A stretch of DNA of 64,000 nt from Pedobacter panaciterrae (GTDB lineage: Bacteria; Bacteroidota; Bacteroidia; Sphingobacteriales; Sphingobacteriaceae): NCBI RefSeq assembly GCF_001636695.1, contig NZ_LGEL01000008.1:1-64000 (forward strand), written 5' to 3'. Below, in pieces: positions 41,409 through 50,393 of the stretch; the stretch's first letter is position 1, and every line of letters begins with the position of its first letter. Under the pieces are notes generated by a model. The model was given only the letters and a program-made list of their open reading frames with translations, did no database searches and was not told the DNA's origin. The position numbers were made by a program, and so were the translations under genes.

Positions 41409-43901
41409 CTAAAATGATTCTTCATCAGGTCTGGAGTCCTGTTGGTCTTGTTTCTTTGTTTTTTTGAAGCTAAAATCATTTTTACCGAAGCGATAAGAGT
41501 AGGTCAAATTAGCCATGGTTCCTTGCATAAATCTTCTAAAATCGATTGTAGAATTGACTCCGTTGGTGGTCATACTCCATCTACGGGTACTAAATACATC
41601 TCTTACGTTTAAGCTTAGAGATGATTTTTTATTTTTGAAATCATATTTAGCACCGGCATCTACGCCATACATTGCATTTCTTTTTCCCTGTGCCATTACT
41701 TCAGGAGCACGGTAATCACCTCTTATTTGAAGCGAGATGTTGTATGGTAAAACGAAGTTGTTGGTCAGGTTGGCATTCCAGCTGAAGCCAGAGTTTTCTA
41801 CAATTCCGAAAGCAGGCACACCATTAATTTTGCTCTGATATAGGTTCACGTTAGTAGTGAAGTTCCAGGCTTTGGCAACATCAACACGGCCAATTAATTC
41901 AAGTCCGCTTGCCAGTTGTCTTGTTAGGTTTTGCGGGGTAACAATGGTAATTCCATTTTCGTCAGGCTCTGTTCTTACTCTTTGGATAACATCATTAGTT
42001 TGACGCATGTAAGCACTTGAAGTGAAGGTTACTTTAGGCCAGAATTTGCTATAACTAAGCTCAAAAGCATGTACATCCTCTGGTTTTAGGTTGGGATTAC
42101 CCTGACGGTAATTAAGAGGATCGGATACATCAAGGAAAGGGTTGGTATCCCATCCTCTTGGCCTGTTAACCCGTCTGCTGTAACTAAGCTGCACTTGTTG
42201 TTCGCCTTTAAATTTCTGAGTTAAATATATGCTTGGATATAGCCTTGTATAAGCTACTTTTCCCGGAATATATTCTAATTGGTTAAGGTTATTGTACATT
42301 CCTAAACGTGTATCTAATGTTGCATCTTCTGCTCTTACACCAACCTGATAACCAAAGTTCTTAACTTGATTCTGGTAATTAAAATAAAGGGCATGAACCT
42401 GATCCTTGCTGTTAAATTCATTGGTTAATGCCAGGTTCACCTCGTATTCACCTGTCAGGTTGTTTAACTGATCAGAGAATGCGGTATTTTCTGCCAAACG
42501 AATCTGACTTCTATAGCCGGCTTCAATTTTTCCAGCCTTACCAATGGGTAAAGTATAGTCTGTTTGAACATTATAATTTCTGTTGAAGCCACTTCCGTCA
42601 TTTCTTAGGATGCTTGGCAACGAACTGGCAGGATCCCCATCAATATTATAAATGTTTGTGCTGTAAATCTGATCATTATCGTTCGTGCCTTCAGAGAAAC
42701 TCAGATTAAAGGTTAGCTCCTCTCTTGGTTTTTTAAATTTCTGACTGAAATCAAGATTAAGGTCATAGCTATTGCCAAAGCCTTTATTGGAGTTATTTCT
42801 GTTGCTTAATTCCAGTGGGTTTTTAAGGCCGTCAAGCTTATCAATATTCAGGAATTCATTTCTGTCGTTATCTCTTGCGTTAAACCCTCCTGAAAAACTG
42901 ATCACACTTTTATCGGAAAGGCTGTAATCTATTCCGGCTTTTAGGTTGTGGCCTTTATCCAGCGACTTTGAATCGGTGTTTTGATTGGCAAAAACAGTAG
43001 GGAAAGGACTATCTAAATAGGTTATATTGCTGTATCCGCCACCTAAACGGTTACCATAACGGTAGCCATAATTGCCATAGAGGTTTATTTTTTTGTTTTG
43101 GAAACTCAGGTTTGTGCTTGCATTATAATTGTCCCGGTTACCTGCGCTAAATGCTGCAGAACCATTAAAACCTAATTTTTTATTCTTTTTTAATACAATA
43201 TTGATAATTCCAGATTGTCCCTCTGCGTCATATTTTGCAGATGGGTTGGTGATCAGTTCAACGCTTTCAATAGAGCTGGCAGGTATAGATTGAAGTATTT
43301 GAGCAATGTTTCCGCCAGCTATTAATGATGGCTTGCCATCAATCAGCACCCTTACTCCGGTTGAACCTCTAAGACTTACATTACCATCGATATCCGTTTG
43401 AACAGAGGGTACGTTTTGAAGTAAATCTGAAGCAGATCCGCCCTCACTAACCAAACTCTGGTCCACAGAGAAAACTTTTTTATCGATGCCAAGTTGAATT
43501 GCACTTTTTTGTGCTGTTATAGCAACCTCATTTAACACAGTTCCCTTGGCCGGTTTCATTTTGATTGTTCCGAGGTTGATTACTTTCTGAGCATCTGTTA
43601 TAGAGATCGAATCTCTAACCATGGTTTGGTAGCCAACGTAGCTTATCTTAAAGGTAAATACTCCTTTTGGTAATGCATTGATTGATAAATTCCCATTTAC
43701 ATCAGTTTGGGCACTTTTAATAATTGCTTTTGTTTTCCTGTTAAGGATAGTTGCTGTGGCAAAAGGTACAGTCTCATTACTTTGGGCATCGACAACTTTG
43801 GCTGTAATTTGACCCTCTGATTTGATTTGGGCACTAAGTTTTACAGTTGAAATACAAAAGGCAATAGCTAAAAACAGTACTTTGCACGTAGAATTCTTCA
43901 T
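41409..43901 (-). CDS. TonB-dependent-receptor-like outer-membrane beta-barrel protein
   Basis: This 830-residue barrel has a signal peptide (residues 1-24), a carboxypeptidase-regulatory domain (about 28-118), and a plug domain (LLQNVPSVQTDIDGNVSLRGSTGVRVLIDGKPS, then ELITNPSAKYDAEGQSGIINIVLKKNKK). The large beta-barrel closes with NLTYSYRFGKNDF. A TEEI-like TonB box is not obvious, but LNEVAITAQ (about 123-131) occupies that position. No SusD gene is nearby. The ligand is unknown. Confidence 0.9.
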   Translation of the reverse strand: MKNSTCKVLFLAIAFCISTVKLSAQIKSEGQITAKVVDAQSNETVPFATATILNRKTKAIIKSAQTDVNGNLSINALPKGVFTFKISYVGYQTMVRDSISITDAQKVINLGTIKMKPAKGTVLNEVAITAQKSAIQLGIDKKVFSVDQSLVSEGGSASDLLQNVPSVQTDIDGNVSLRGSTGVRVLIDGKPSLIAGGNIAQILQSIPASSIESVELITNPSAKYDAEGQSGIINIVLKKNKKLGFNGSAAFSAGNRDNYNASTNLSFQNKKINLYGNYGYRYGNRLGGGYSNITYLDSPFPTVFANQNTDSKSLDKGHNLKAGIDYSLSDKSVISFSGGFNARDNDRNEFLNIDKLDGLKNPLELSNRNNSNKGFGNSYDLNLDFSQKFKKPREELTFNLSFSEGTNDNDQIYSTNIYNIDGDPASSLPSILRNDGSGFNRNYNVQTDYTLPIGKAGKIEAGYRSQIRLAENTAFSDQLNNLTGEYEVNLALTNEFNSKDQVHALYFNYQNQVKNFGYQVGVRAEDATLDTRLGMYNNLNQLEYIPGKVAYTRLYPSIYLTQKFKGEQQVQLSYSRRVNRPRGWDTNPFLDVSDPLNYRQGNPNLKPEDVHAFELSYSKFWPKVTFTSSAYMRQTNDVIQRVRTEPDENGITIVTPQNLTRQLASGLELIGRVDVAKAWNFTTNVNLYQSKINGVPAFGIVENSGFSWNANLTNNFVLPYNISLQIRGDYRAPEVMAQGKRNAMYGVDAGAKYDFKNKKSSLSLNVRDVFSTRRWSMTTNGVNSTIDFRRFMQGTMANLTYSYRFGKNDFSFKKTKKQDQQDSRPDEESF

Positions 43902-43999
43902 TCGGATCTTTCTTTTTTATTAGGTTTGCTTAAGGAGGGACAAAGAAACGGAGGGAAAGTTTAATAATGCAGGAGTAACTATTTTATTACAGCAATAAC

Positions 44000-44599
44000 A
44001 TGATAAACTACAACAATATTTTTGTGAACGAAGGGATGACTTATGAAAAATATAGAAATCTGATCGATGACCTTTTATTACAACATAAAACAACTGGCCC
44101 TGACGATTCTGAAGCAATGCTGCACTACACGAAAATGAACGTGCAAAGGATGAGCAGAGTTGATAAAACTGTTACATTAAATGAGGCACTTCTGAATATA
44201 CTTGGTGCAGTAAAAAATGGATATAGATTTTTGGTAATTTCTGAAGGCTGGTGTGGGGATGCGGCTCAGATTGTACCCGTTTTTGATAAAATAGCGACTA
44301 GTTTTGCTGATAAGTTTGAACTCAGGTTTGTTTTGAGGGATAAAAATCTGCCATTAATTGATGCGCATCTTACCAATGGCGGCAGGGCTATTCCAGTATT
44401 ATTAATTTTGGATGAAAAAGGAGACGTAGTTAAAAAATGGGGTCCCAGACCTGGTGTTTTGCAAGATTTATTGGCAGGCTGGAAAAGAGACAGCAGCGAT
44501 ATGATGGAAATCGCCGAAAAACTTCATGGATGGTACGCTAAGGATAAAACCCAAACTACCCAACAGGAATTAGCAGAAGTGTTTAAGGATTTGGCTTAA
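44000..44599 (+). CDS. Thioredoxin-like family protein
   Basis: This 199-residue cytoplasmic protein has a thioredoxin-like fold of the type seen in PF14595 proteins. The key sequence is FLVISEGWCGDAAQIVPVFDKIA, where only the first Cys of the usual CxxC remains (CGDA). The later cis-Pro strand is RAIPVLLILDEKGDVVKKWGPRP. With one cysteine it is not a normal disulfide reductase; thiol transfer or a structural role is possible. It overlaps the convergent clpS gene by 4 nt. Confidence 0.83.
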   Translation: MINYNNIFVNEGMTYEKYRNLIDDLLLQHKTTGPDDSEAMLHYTKMNVQRMSRVDKTVTLNEALLNILGAVKNGYRFLVISEGWCGDAAQIVPVFDKIATSFADKFELRFVLRDKNLPLIDAHLTNGGRAIPVLLILDEKGDVVKKWGPRPGVLQDLLAGWKRDSSDMMEIAEKLHGWYAKDKTQTTQQELAEVFKDLA

Positions 44600-44877
44600 T
44601 CCACAGAAACTGTTAGTCCTTCTTGCTTAAGAATTTTTCGGTAAATCTCCATTTCAGTAAAAGAACCTTCCAGAACAGCACATTTACCTTTGTTGTGTAC
44701 TTCCCAGGCAATCTTTTCTGCCTGGCTTTCCGAATAGTCAAGGTATTTCATCATGCAATGAATTACATGGTCAAAAGTATTTACATCATCGTTCCATAAT
44801 ATTAAGCGGTGAACTGTTTTTAATGAGGTTAGGATCTCTTCTAATGTAAATGTTTCTTCTTTGGTTTCTGTTGACAT
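44596..44877 (-). CDS. clpS: ATP-dependent Clp protease adaptor
   Basis: ClpS delivers N-degron substrates to ClpAP. The 93-residue protein has a disordered acidic start (STETKEETFTLEE) and the core VHRLILWNDDVNTFDHVIHCMMKYLDYSESQAEKIAWEVHNKGKCAVLEG. Its NDDVNTFDHV contains the substrate-pocket residues of the family (usually NDD.TPMEFV). A TAnnTTTG element ends exactly 4 nt before the start codon, so the transcript is probably leaderless. Confidence 0.94.
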   Translation of the reverse strand: MSTETKEETFTLEEILTSLKTVHRLILWNDDVNTFDHVIHCMMKYLDYSESQAEKIAWEVHNKGKCAVLEGSFTEMEIYRKILKQEGLTVSVD

Positions 44878-44881
44878 ATTA

Positions 44882-44889
44882 CAAAAATA
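44882..44889 (-). promoter_or_regulatory. -7 promoter element of clpS
   Basis: The minus strand reads TATTTTTG followed by TAAT and the ATG, the same 4-nt spacing seen at three other genes in this window. Confidence 0.55.
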
Positions 44890-44931
44890 AGCTTATTTCA
44901 AAATAATGTTGCAGTTAAAGTTATTTTTGCT

Positions 44932-44939
44932 TAAAATTT
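44932..44939 (+). promoter_or_regulatory. -7 promoter element of fabH
   Basis: TATTTTTG matches TAnnTTTG and lies 18 nt upstream of the fabH start codon. Confidence 0.5.
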
Positions 44940-44957
44940 GTACTAAACTCAAATATA

Positions 44958-46004
44958 ATGCAGCGTTCAAGGATTGCCGGTATCGGCTACTATGTACCCA
45001 AAAATGTTTATTCTAATAACGATTTATCTCGTTTTATGGATACAAACGATGAATGGATACAAGAACGTACAGGAATAAAAGAGCGTCGTTTTGCTGATAG
45101 GCTTGAAGAGACTACTACAACGATGGGAGTTGAGGCAGCAAAAATTGCTATTGAACGCGCAGGTATTACTGCTCAGGAGGTTGATTTCATCATTTTTGCA
45201 ACACTTAGTCCCGATTATTATTTTCCTGGTTGCGGTGTGCTGTTACAGCGTGAAATGAAGATGAAAGAAATAGGTGCACTGGATATCCGAAATCAATGTT
45301 CTGGATTTGTATATGCACTATCTGTGGCAGATCAGTTTATAAAAACAGGAATGTATAAAAACATTCTTGTGGTAGGCAGCGAAAAGCATTCATTTGCTAT
45401 GGATTTTGAAACACGCAGTAGAAATGTTTCAGTAATATTTGGTGATGGGGCAGGGGCTGTAGTTTTACAGCCTACACAGAATGAAAATCAGGGCATATTA
45501 AGCACACACTTACATAGCGATGGGGCAGATGCAGAAATTTTGGCAATGTATTACCCTGGTGCTTCGGCAAATAAATGGCTGAAAGATAAGCCGGGATATC
45601 CTGATAAAGAACTTGGTGGCTTATTCATGACCACTGAACAACTGGAAAGTGGCGCGGCATTGCCATACATGGATGGCCCTGCTGTATTTAAAAAAGCGGT
45701 TGTGAAATTTCCGGAAGTAATAAAAGAAGCGCTAAGTGCCAACAACCTTACAGAGAAAGATATTGACATGTTGGTTCCTCATCAGGCTAACCTAAGAATA
45801 AGTCAATATGTGCAGCAATTATTAGGTTTAAGTGACGACAAAGTATTTAATAATATCCAGAAATACGGAAATACTACAGCAGCTTCAGTTCCCATTGCGC
45901 TTTGTGAGGCATGGGAAGAAGGTAAAATTAAAGAGGGTGATCTTGTTTGTCTGGCAGCTTTTGGCTCTGGTTTTACCTGGGCAAGTGCCTTGATCAGGTG
46001 GTAA
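44958..46004 (+). CDS. fabH: 3-oxoacyl-ACP synthase III
   Basis: FabH starts fatty-acid synthesis by condensing acyl-CoA with malonyl-ACP. The catalytic triad is complete: Cys114 in IRNQCSGFVYAL, His275 in LVPHQANLRI and Asn305 in KYGNTTAASVP. The N-terminus (IAGIGYYVPKNVYSNNDL, TNDEWIQERTGIKERRF) is typical. It is 348 residues, slightly longer than E. coli FabH (317), with an insertion around residues 185-225 (ANKWLKDKPGYPDKELGG). The gene is alone rather than in a fab cluster, so it may be a paralogue with a special primer. Confidence 0.92.
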   Translation: MQRSRIAGIGYYVPKNVYSNNDLSRFMDTNDEWIQERTGIKERRFADRLEETTTTMGVEAAKIAIERAGITAQEVDFIIFATLSPDYYFPGCGVLLQREMKMKEIGALDIRNQCSGFVYALSVADQFIKTGMYKNILVVGSEKHSFAMDFETRSRNVSVIFGDGAGAVVLQPTQNENQGILSTHLHSDGADAEILAMYYPGASANKWLKDKPGYPDKELGGLFMTTEQLESGAALPYMDGPAVFKKAVVKFPEVIKEALSANNLTEKDIDMLVPHQANLRISQYVQQLLGLSDDKVFNNIQKYGNTTAASVPIALCEAWEEGKIKEGDLVCLAAFGSGFTWASALIRW

Positions 46005-46014
46005 GCTTTAAGCA

Positions 46015-46890
46015 CTAACTTCCCTTTGCCGATCTTGTCATTTGCTCAAAGGCATCCCACATTTCATTTGGAATGGCTTCGAGGCCATTAAACTGACCCG
46101 CTCCCTGCAGCCATTCACCCCCATCAATTGTAATTACTTCCCCGTTAATATATCCGGCAAAATCACTGATTAGAAATGCGGCCAGGTTGGCTAGTTCCTG
46201 ATGTTCGCCTACACGCTTCAATGGTACCCTGTTCTTAAAATCGAACTTCTTTGCCAGATCACCGGGTAATAAACGCTCCCATGCTCCCTTAGTAGGGAAA
46301 GGACCAGGTGCAATTGCATTTGTACGAATGCCATATTTACCCCATTCAACGGCCAGTGAGCGTGTCATAGCCAGCACACCACCTTTGGCACAGGCAGAAG
46401 GTACAACATACGCGGAGCCAGTAAAAGCATAGGTAGTAACGATATTTAACACACTTGCAGGCTGTTTTTCTTTTATCCAGTGTTTGCCAAAAGCAAGGGT
46501 GCAATTTACAGAGCCTTTTAAAACAATATCTATTACAGAAGAGAAGGCATTAGCTGATAAGCGTTCAGTTGGCGAAATGAAATTGCCGGCGGCATTGTTA
46601 AGCAAGGCATCAACTTTGCCAAATGCTTTTAAACTTTCAGCCAGCACATGTTCCACTTGCTCATATTCTCTGACATCACATGCTACTGCCAGGACCTTTC
46701 CACCAGTTTCCTTTTCCATTTCTAAGGCTGTTTGCTGCAGCACATCCAACTTGCGGCTGGTGATGACAAGATTAGCTCCTAATTTCAAAAAATAGGTGCC
46801 CATGGCTTTCCCCAGACCGGTGCCTCCTCCGGTTATTACAATTGTTTTTCCTTTCAGAGCATCATCTCTTAACATTGGCTGATTGAACAT
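46015..46890 (-). CDS. SDR oxidoreductase, 2,4-dienoyl-CoA reductase type
   Basis: The protein is a short-chain dehydrogenase with the cofactor motif TGGGTGLG (residues 20-27) and NNAAGN (98-103). Instead of the usual YxxxK, the catalytic Tyr154 lies 15 residues before Lys169, and Ser165 takes the usual Tyr place (VVPSACAKGGVLAMTRSLA). This spacing, together with EWGKYGIRTNAIAPGP and TKGAW, matches eukaryotic DECR-type 2,4-dienoyl-CoA reductases. The predicted reaction is NADPH-dependent reduction of dienoyl-CoA during unsaturated fatty-acid oxidation. It lies 3 nt after the isomerase-like gene. Confidence 0.85.
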   Translation of the reverse strand: MFNQPMLRDDALKGKTIVITGGGTGLGKAMGTYFLKLGANLVITSRKLDVLQQTALEMEKETGGKVLAVACDVREYEQVEHVLAESLKAFGKVDALLNNAAGNFISPTERLSANAFSSVIDIVLKGSVNCTLAFGKHWIKEKQPASVLNIVTTYAFTGSAYVVPSACAKGGVLAMTRSLAVEWGKYGIRTNAIAPGPFPTKGAWERLLPGDLAKKFDFKNRVPLKRVGEHQELANLAAFLISDFAGYINGEVITIDGGEWLQGAGQFNGLEAIPNEMWDAFEQMTRSAKGS

Positions 46891-46893
46891 GGA

Positions 46894-47655
46894 TTATTTC
46901 TTTTGAAGGTTATCAATAATTGTTTTTAAAATACTACGGGTTGCAGGAGCCCACCATTGTTTTAACATTATTTGTAATGCTTCGCTTTGATCAGCGCTGG
47001 TTGCGGCTATTAGATCTTTTCTAATGTTGAGCTTACTTTGTTCCCAGGTATTGCGCTCTAAAGACATGTATTTTCTGATCTTTCTTTCGGCAGCTGTCAG
47101 GATACTTGCAGGATTTACAATCTCGTCTACTAAGCCAACTTTTAATGCCTCTTCAGGAGTAAATAGCTTTCCTTCCAGGAGACTTCTTGTGGCATTGGCT
47201 TGTCCAATCCAGAATGAGTAGAGGGTAAAAATACTGTTGGGAACAATAATACCTACCGGAACTTCATTTAGTCCGATAATGTATTTTCCCTCAGCCATTA
47301 TTCTGTAATCGCAAGCCAGGGCTATAACACATCCGCCCGCAGGGCTATGTCCGTTTACGGCTGCAACTAATGGTTTTTTAAATGAAGTTATGGTTGCGGT
47401 AAAATTCAGAAACAGATGCCAGAATGATTCAGCATCTTCCTCTGAATAATTATATAATTCTATAAGGTCAAGTCCGGCAGAGAAAAAATGTTCCTTACCT
47501 GTTATAATTACTCCTGCAATATTTGGATCGGCAGCTATGTTTATAAGCATATCATTTAACTCTGTAATCATTTCGCGGTTAAGTGCGTTTGATTTACCTC
47601 TGTCGAGTGTAATAATGCTTAAGTGATCTTTTATGGTGACTCTAATTGTATTCAT
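46894..47655 (-). CDS. Enoyl-CoA hydratase/isomerase family, delta3-delta2 isomerase type
   Basis: This 253-residue crotonase-fold protein has the oxyanion-hole strand AAVNGHSPAGGCVIALACDYRI. The first crotonase catalytic Glu is replaced by Val110, while the second is kept as Glu131 in GLNEVPVGI. The pair AGGC..ALxCDYRI and GLNE..xGI closely resembles mitochondrial enoyl-CoA isomerase ECI1, which works with one Glu. It therefore more likely shifts double bonds than hydrates them. It is encoded with the dienoyl-CoA reductase-like gene, and both enzymes serve unsaturated fatty-acid degradation. Confidence 0.8.
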   Translation of the reverse strand: MNTIRVTIKDHLSIITLDRGKSNALNREMITELNDMLINIAADPNIAGVIITGKEHFFSAGLDLIELYNYSEEDAESFWHLFLNFTATITSFKKPLVAAVNGHSPAGGCVIALACDYRIMAEGKYIIGLNEVPVGIIVPNSIFTLYSFWIGQANATRSLLEGKLFTPEEALKVGLVDEIVNPASILTAAERKIRKYMSLERNTWEQSKLNIRKDLIAATSADQSEALQIMLKQWWAPATRSILKTIIDNLQKK

Positions 47656-47661
47656 TTATAT

Positions 47662-50346
47662 TTATTTTACTTCATAGGTGTAAACTGTTCGGGCTATATT
47701 TCCAAGCATATCCATACCCTCTATAACCATTCTGTAGGTTCCGGGTTCATCTGAATTGAAATAGCTGAACTCAGCTTTTCCACTTTCATTGGTTGCTATA
47801 TTAGGGCTCCAGTAAATGGTTGTTCTGTAATCAGGTCTATTGTCAGGCGCATCATATTTAGGTGAATAGAATTCCCTTGGCGTATAATATCCTTTAGGAG
47901 AGAAAGGAATAATGCCCGGGGTAAATGTAGATGCACTTGAATAACCTCCGCCACGTTTAGTGGTAATAACCAATACACCACCTCCGCCACGGCTACCATA
48001 AATCGCAGTATTGCTAACAGATTTTAATACTTCTATCGTTTCTATATCTACGGGGTTAATATTGTCCAGAAAATCTCCTTCCATTGGCATGCCATCAAGA
48101 ACAATTGACATAGGTGTGCCGTTATTTCTCATTAGGTAAGGAGTCCCATTTCTAATAATCAAACCAGCCACACGCCCTTGTAAACACTGTGACAGTGTAA
48201 CACAGTGCTCAAGCTGTTCAGCGGTTATAATGGCATCAGCATTGCCCGCGCCGTTTAAATTTGAAGAATTTTTGGCCGGATTTTTTTTCTCTACAATATT
48301 AACTTCTTTTAGCAGAATCGTTCGTTCCAGTATCCCCCGTTTAGTTAAGTCGTCAAAATAGCTTTCACTTTGTTTTAGGTATCGTGATAAAGCTTCGTTA
48401 ACATTCACTTCTATATCGCCGGTGTTTTTGCTTTTGGTTACTACTTGTCCCGCAACTACATCAAGAACTATGTCTACACTCTTTTTATTTTTTGCGGTTC
48501 TGGCCTGTACAATGAATTTGGTACTGTCGTTAAAGATCAGGTTGTCAAAATTGAAGCGTCCCTGGGCATCCGCTAAGGTATCAACCGCAAATAGTCCGCC
48601 GGAAGAAGAAAATAGCGAAACCTTTGCATTTGGTAAAGGTTTGCCTCCATAACTTGTAACTACCCCGCTAATTTTTAATGATTTTTCTGGTTCATAACGG
48701 ATGTTCGGTGCTGCATTGTTAATTATGTTTTTCCATAATATTCTTCTCCAGCCCTGTGTTATCATTAAATTATCTAAATCCTGTTGTGTTTTTTGATCAT
48801 CATGCAAAAAGTAGTAATTAGGTTTTTCTATATAGCCAATAAGATCTGAGGTAAGTAAAAGGGTAGTGAAAATATTGCTTTCATTTTCTTCATCAGGTTT
48901 AACTGAAGCTGTATTGGTAACGGCTATAGAAAAACTCGCCTGTACAGGTTTTTCTGCAAAATCTGCCTCAATGTTTACATTAACTTTTTCCTTCCTGTCG
49001 TAGCTCTGTTTAGTAGTAGTAACTTTTGTCGTTATTCTGTCTTTAGCATTATTTACAAAAACAAGTCGCTCTGCTACAGGGATGTTTTGAGCTGAGAATA
49101 AGGTCAGCTGAATTATGCCTGATGGCAGATCTTTTTTAGGGATTGAGGTGGTTACGATTTGCTTTTGTGAGGATGCTTTGGATATGAAATAAACATTTCC
49201 GTTGTTCTGGGCAACTAGTTTTAACTCACCGCTTCCTAAAAGATCAGGGCTTAGCAAAACTTTAGCTACTACATTCTCGGTAGTGCTGTTTACTGTAATA
49301 ATATAGCCACTGGGCAATACTCTTGGGAGATTAACGGAACTTTCAGACCCATCCTTATATTTTACCTTGGCTGTGTACGTTTTCCCGGGCTGCGGATTAA
49401 GTATAAAACTGCCTATTCCTAAGTGCTGAGTACTAAATTGAGTAACGTCCTGACCATTATTGTCAATTATAGTTCCCTGTATGTCTTCGCCCAATCCGGA
49501 AGCATTTACAGCTTTGATACCAATTTTATTGGGTAAGTCTTCTATTAAATTGCCGCTTTCCGGGAAGAACTGAACATCGATTGCATTTGATGTGGCTTTT
49601 ACAGGAATTTCTTTGATGATCTTTTTCTTATCAGGAAGTGTTAATGTGGCTATAATTTTTCCCGATTTGTATAAAGAAGGTTGAGTATTTAAGAAACTGA
49701 TGTTTACCTCACCTTGATCATTTGTTACTGATTTTCCTTTTGTCAGACTTCTGAAACTTAGCTGAACTTCATAAGAGACATCACTTTGAGCATATGGTAC
49801 ACCCTTCTTATCTGTAAATTTAATGCTGGCATCTACTTTTTCTGCAGCATTTTGCTTGCTAAAGGCATAATTGGTATTTGTAAAAACATTATTGGCCCAT
49901 GAATTACCGATTTTTATGGTTTTATCGAAAAAGAATTCAGTGCCGGCATTTTTCATCCATTGGGTATATGCTCTTATACGATAGTTGCCTTCTGTAAAGG
50001 AGTCTGGAAGTTTGAAATCGCCCCAGGTAAAACCTGAAACCACAGGTAATTTGATCTGCTTTTTAACAGAATCTTTTTCGTTGATCAATTCAACGTATAG
50101 GACATTGCTAATTGTTGAAGGTCTTCCTGTTTGAGCATTTACGACATAAGCTTTAAACCAAATATCATCGCCAACGGCATAATAAGGCTTGTCAAGATGT
50201 AAGTGCACTTTTTCCTGCGGATATTGTTCAATATACGTCTCAAGTTTTTTAATTAATGCACTAAAAGGATCATCATCTGCTTTGTAAGCAAAAGTTATAA
50301 GTATCCCAAAGCATAGTAAAAGGGGCAGAATTAGCTTACGTTTCAT
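47662..50346 (-). CDS. MG2-domain and TonB-plug protein without a barrel
   Basis: The start is the ATG at 50346 (MKRKLILPLLLCFGILITFAYK), which opens a signal peptide; the frame extends to 50376. Near residue 45 the macroglobulin MG2 hallmark KVHLHLDKPYYAVGDDIWFKAY is seen, followed by several beta domains and a CnaB-like repeat (ISGVVTSYGGKPLPNAKVSLFS). A complete plug domain follows at about 690-798 (CLQGRVAGL, IVLDGMPM, IEVLKSVSNTAIYGSRGGGG). A final macroglobulin-like domain ends the protein. There is no barrel. Bacteroidota genomes often carry such proteins; their role is unknown. It starts 47 nt after dcd and lies 6 nt before the isomerase gene. Confidence 0.85.
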   Translation of the reverse strand: MKRKLILPLLLCFGILITFAYKADDDPFSALIKKLETYIEQYPQEKVHLHLDKPYYAVGDDIWFKAYVVNAQTGRPSTISNVLYVELINEKDSVKKQIKLPVVSGFTWGDFKLPDSFTEGNYRIRAYTQWMKNAGTEFFFDKTIKIGNSWANNVFTNTNYAFSKQNAAEKVDASIKFTDKKGVPYAQSDVSYEVQLSFRSLTKGKSVTNDQGEVNISFLNTQPSLYKSGKIIATLTLPDKKKIIKEIPVKATSNAIDVQFFPESGNLIEDLPNKIGIKAVNASGLGEDIQGTIIDNNGQDVTQFSTQHLGIGSFILNPQPGKTYTAKVKYKDGSESSVNLPRVLPSGYIITVNSTTENVVAKVLLSPDLLGSGELKLVAQNNGNVYFISKASSQKQIVTTSIPKKDLPSGIIQLTLFSAQNIPVAERLVFVNNAKDRITTKVTTTKQSYDRKEKVNVNIEADFAEKPVQASFSIAVTNTASVKPDEENESNIFTTLLLTSDLIGYIEKPNYYFLHDDQKTQQDLDNLMITQGWRRILWKNIINNAAPNIRYEPEKSLKISGVVTSYGGKPLPNAKVSLFSSSGGLFAVDTLADAQGRFNFDNLIFNDSTKFIVQARTAKNKKSVDIVLDVVAGQVVTKSKNTGDIEVNVNEALSRYLKQSESYFDDLTKRGILERTILLKEVNIVEKKNPAKNSSNLNGAGNADAIITAEQLEHCVTLSQCLQGRVAGLIIRNGTPYLMRNNGTPMSIVLDGMPMEGDFLDNINPVDIETIEVLKSVSNTAIYGSRGGGGVLVITTKRGGGYSSASTFTPGIIPFSPKGYYTPREFYSPKYDAPDNRPDYRTTIYWSPNIATNESGKAEFSYFNSDEPGTYRMVIEGMDMLGNIARTVYTYEVK

Positions 50347-50393
50347 AAATATGAACCTTAACAAATAAAGCCTCAATATACGAAATATTAACT

